Positions 4,315-5,240 of a stretch of 5,240 nucleotides of DNA are shown piece after piece. Position 1 is the stretch's first letter, and each line of letters begins with the position of its first letter. This DNA comes from Candidatus Doudnabacteria bacterium (lineage in GTDB: Bacteria; Patescibacteriota; Doudnabacteria; UBA920; O2-02-FULL-48-8), in assembly GCA_016207695.1 (NCBI GenBank), contig JACQPC010000086.1:1-5240 (forward strand), given 5' to 3'. The notes beneath the pieces are model-generated. The model had not been told where the DNA came from. It was given only the letters and a program-made list of their open reading frames with translations, and ran no database searches. A program made the position numbers and the translations under genes.

Positions 4315-5240
4315 ACCTGGTTTGGAACAACCTGTTATACAGTCTCCCCCAATCCTCCAGCGAGAGATCTTGCGCGCGGCAGAGGGGGTTCAAACCAATC
4401 GAAAAAAGTACTTGTTTATAATTTCCATGAGTTTCTATGTATTTCAATTTATTTCTTGTGTCATCACGAAATTCATAGAAATCAGCTTCGCGAAACTTAT
4501 GGAAATTTATTGTATTTAAAACGCTCAAATTATTCTGCAGCTGCTTTCGCTTATTACTAAATCCAATCTTAACGAGTTGAAAAAACTGTTTCTCTTCAAT
4601 CACCCCCACCTCACCTCCCCCCTCAAGGGGGAGGAATTCTTTTTTATTTCCCTCCCCTCGATGGGGAGGGTTAGGGAGGGGTGCAATCTTTACTATCGCA
4701 GAATCCACTTCGGGTTTCGGATAAAAATTTTCTTTAGAAACAAAACTAATAATTTCGGGGTCTGCATAAAATTGCACACTCACCGCGAGAAGCGACATCT
4801 GACCGGGGCCTGCGATTATTCTCTGGGCAACTTCTTTCTGAAGAAGCAGCACCATCAGGGAGGGGCGCAACCCCTCCTGGCCTCCGGCCATCCTCCCCTC
4901 GTCAGGAGAGGATAAAAAGGTAGATAACAATTTGCCGGTGAGGTAGTAAGGAATGTTAGCCACCACTTTGTAATCCCGCGACAACAAATTTCTATCAGTT
5001 TCTATAAGTTGCAATTTATTTCTCGCGTCTCTTGGAAATTTGTGGAAATCTGCTTCGCGAAATTCATTGAAATTGATTGTAAGAATATCTCCACGAATTA
5101 TCTTCACATTCTTTTTTGATTTAAAAAGTTTGTACAGGACGCGAATTAATTTGCGATCTTTTTCAATGGCCACAACCTGCCCCGCCTGTTCTGCCAGACG
5201 TTTCGTTAAAATTCCCAGGCCCGGCCCGATCTCCAATACC
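4301..5240 (-). CDS. rsmA: 16S rRNA (adenine1518-N6/adenine1519-N6)-dimethyltransferase RsmA (KsgA), 5'-truncated by window edge, with four in-frame insertions
   Basis: SAM-dependent enzyme that dimethylates two adjacent adenines in the 3'-terminal helix of 16S rRNA during small-subunit maturation. Visible residues are numbered from the first whole codon (GTA at 5239-5237): SAM motif I EIGPGLG (3-9), acidic ribose-binding loop AIEKDR (24-29), GDIL (50-53), catalytic motif IV NIPYY (95-99), LLLQKEVAQR (131-140), NFYPKPEVDSAIV (171-183), and the C-terminal domain FSNKRKQL (227-234) and RAQDLSLEDW (288-297). Roughly 35-40 N-terminal residues should lie beyond the window. The 312 visible residues already exceed the family's usual total of about 260-290. 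The surplus falls in four segments absent from typical RsmA: about 53-88, 111-125, 187-215 and 240-275, all repeat-derived and all without a stop. The frame is intact and the motifs are kept, so I expect a functional enzyme. The identification is firm; the insertion edges are approximate. Confidence 0.95.
   Translation of the reverse strand, partial: VLEIGPGLGILTKRLAEQAGQVVAIEKDRKLIRVLYKLFKSKKNVKIIRGDILTINFNEFREADFHKFPRDARNKLQLIETDRNLLSRDYKVVANIPYYLTGKLLSTFLSSPDEGRMAGGQEGLRPSLMVLLLQKEVAQRIIAGPGQMSLLAVSVQFYADPEIISFVSKENFYPKPEVDSAIVKIAPLPNPPHRGEGNKKEFLPLEGGGEVGVIEEKQFFQLVKIGFSNKRKQLQNNLSVLNTINFHKFREADFYEFRDDTRNKLKYIETHGNYKQVLFSIGLNPLCRAQDLSLEDWGRLYNRLFQTRFDKK
4420..4514 (-). repeat. Palindromic in-frame element, copy B (rsmA insert 4)
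   Basis: Second copy of the element at 4987-5081, with the same orientation, length and motif spacing: TTTC at 4422, 4432, 4442 and 4452; GAAA at 4468, 4478, 4492 and 4502. The outer arms 4422-4435 and 4492-4505 are complementary at 13 of 14 positions, the exception being a G-T wobble, so the transcript could form a long imperfect hairpin. The offset from copy A is 567 bases (189 codons), so both are read in the same frame and give related peptides (FREADFYEF, RNKL, IET). It lies in the C-terminal domain, between the helix ending QNNLSVL and the conserved GLNPLCRAQDLS segment. Confidence 0.85.
4601..4683. repeat. GC-rich double-hairpin repeat element (rsmA insert 3)
   Basis: Two perfect 8-bp hairpins lie side by side: CCTCCCCC (4614-4621) with GGGGGAGG (4627-4634), loop of five, and CCCTCCCC (4650-4657) with GGGGAGGG (4663-4670), loop of five. 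CACCCC at 4601-4606 pairs with GGGGTG at 4678-4683 at the outer ends, so the whole 83-base block is itself a larger imperfect palindrome. On the minus strand it is read in frame within rsmA as PLPNPPHRGEG, a short linker, then LPLEGGGEVGV, exactly at the junction of the methyltransferase domain and the small C-terminal domain. The GC-rich C/G-asymmetric sequence contrasts sharply with the AT-rich gene around it. Similar C-rich/G-rich palindromes are familiar dispersed repeats in bacteria, though I cannot verify copy number here. Confidence 0.75.
4856..4911. repeat. Triple-hairpin GC-rich repeat (rsmA insert 2)
   Basis: Three consecutive inverted repeats: 4856-4865 with 4871-4879 (CAGGGAGGGG against CCCCTCCTG, one bulged base, loop CGCAA); 4878-4882 with 4886-4890 (TGGCC/GGCCA, loop TCC); and 4892-4899 with 4904-4911 (CCTCCCCT/AGGAGAGG, seven of eight paired plus a wobble, loop CGTC). 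It is read through in frame in rsmA as SSPDEGRMAGGQEGLRPSL, adding roughly 13 residues between the helix after NIPYY and the conserved PSLMVLLLQKE strand. It is distinct in sequence from the double-hairpin block at 4601-4683, although both have short G-rich/C-rich arms. Confidence 0.65.
4987..5081 (-). repeat. Palindromic in-frame element, copy A (rsmA insert 1)
   Basis: A 95-base AT-rich element with TTTC-type motifs at 4989, 4999, 5009 (degenerate TTGC) and 5019, then GAAA motifs at 5035, 5045, 5059 and 5069. The two arms are imperfect inverted repeats. It aligns without gaps to 4420-4514 with about 21 differences. On the minus strand it encodes FREADFHKF followed by RNKL and IET, inserted between the GDIL strand and the NIPYY motif of RsmA, a region that is short and variable in the family. 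The distance from that Asp (51) to the motif IV Asn (95) is about 20 residues longer than in E. coli KsgA. The outer arms pair less well than in copy B. Confidence 0.85.

Noticed and set aside
4301..5240. rsmA as a pseudogene because of its insertions
   Set aside because: The frame is open throughout and the SAM, NIPYY and C-terminal motifs are intact.

Overview
The window reads as a bacterial chromosome segment in which every supported gene lies on the minus strand. I infer a Candidate Phyla Radiation bacterium, probably Parcubacteria-like. The reasons are a secreted protein pair with calcium-loop and Ig-like modules of a style common there, a lone four-helix-bundle (23S rRNA intervening-sequence-protein family) gene, a leader without a Shine-Dalgarno site, and short palindromic repeats placed in frame inside a housekeeping gene. 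The taxonomy is an inference; no rRNA or marker phylogeny is available.

In transcription order (high to low coordinates): (1) 5240-4301, rsmA/ksgA, the 16S rRNA dimethyladenosine transferase, cut by the window edge at its N-terminus. (2) A sigma70-type promoter with perfect consensus hexamers, whose -35 box overlaps the last rsmA codons. (3) 4241-3282, a single-pass membrane protein with Asp-rich calcium-type loops. (4) 3285-685, an 866-residue secreted protein with about five Ig/PKD-like domains, coupled to the previous gene by an ATGA overlap. (5) 690-104, a compact unit in which a four-helix-bundle gene (582-193) lies between two inverted arrays of a GAAA motif recurring every 10-11 bases. 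(6) 140-1, the start of a small secreted or membrane protein whose first codons lie in the left array and which runs off the window. No gap exceeds 300 bases and no tRNA, rRNA or CRISPR was seen.

The most notable feature is the repeat biology. The rsmA reading frame has four extra segments at loops or domain junctions. Two are homologous copies (about 78% identical by eye over 95 bases) of a palindromic element with conserved motif spacing, translated in the same frame. The other two come from two different GC-rich hairpin elements. The frame stays open and the methyltransferase motifs remain. The AT-rich element in rsmA shares its GAAA/TTTC phasing and an exact 14-base word with the array at the start codon of the four-helix-bundle gene. 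This suggests an autonomous unit (gene plus inverted repeat ends) and non-autonomous palindromic derivatives, comparable to REP/RAYT units or Rickettsia palindromic elements but with an IVP-family protein in place of a transposase. The similarity is seen in the sequence; the mobility and the protein's role are hypotheses.

The 319-residue and 866-residue proteins probably form one cell-surface module transcribed from the promoter at 4286-4314; their exact role is not recognised.
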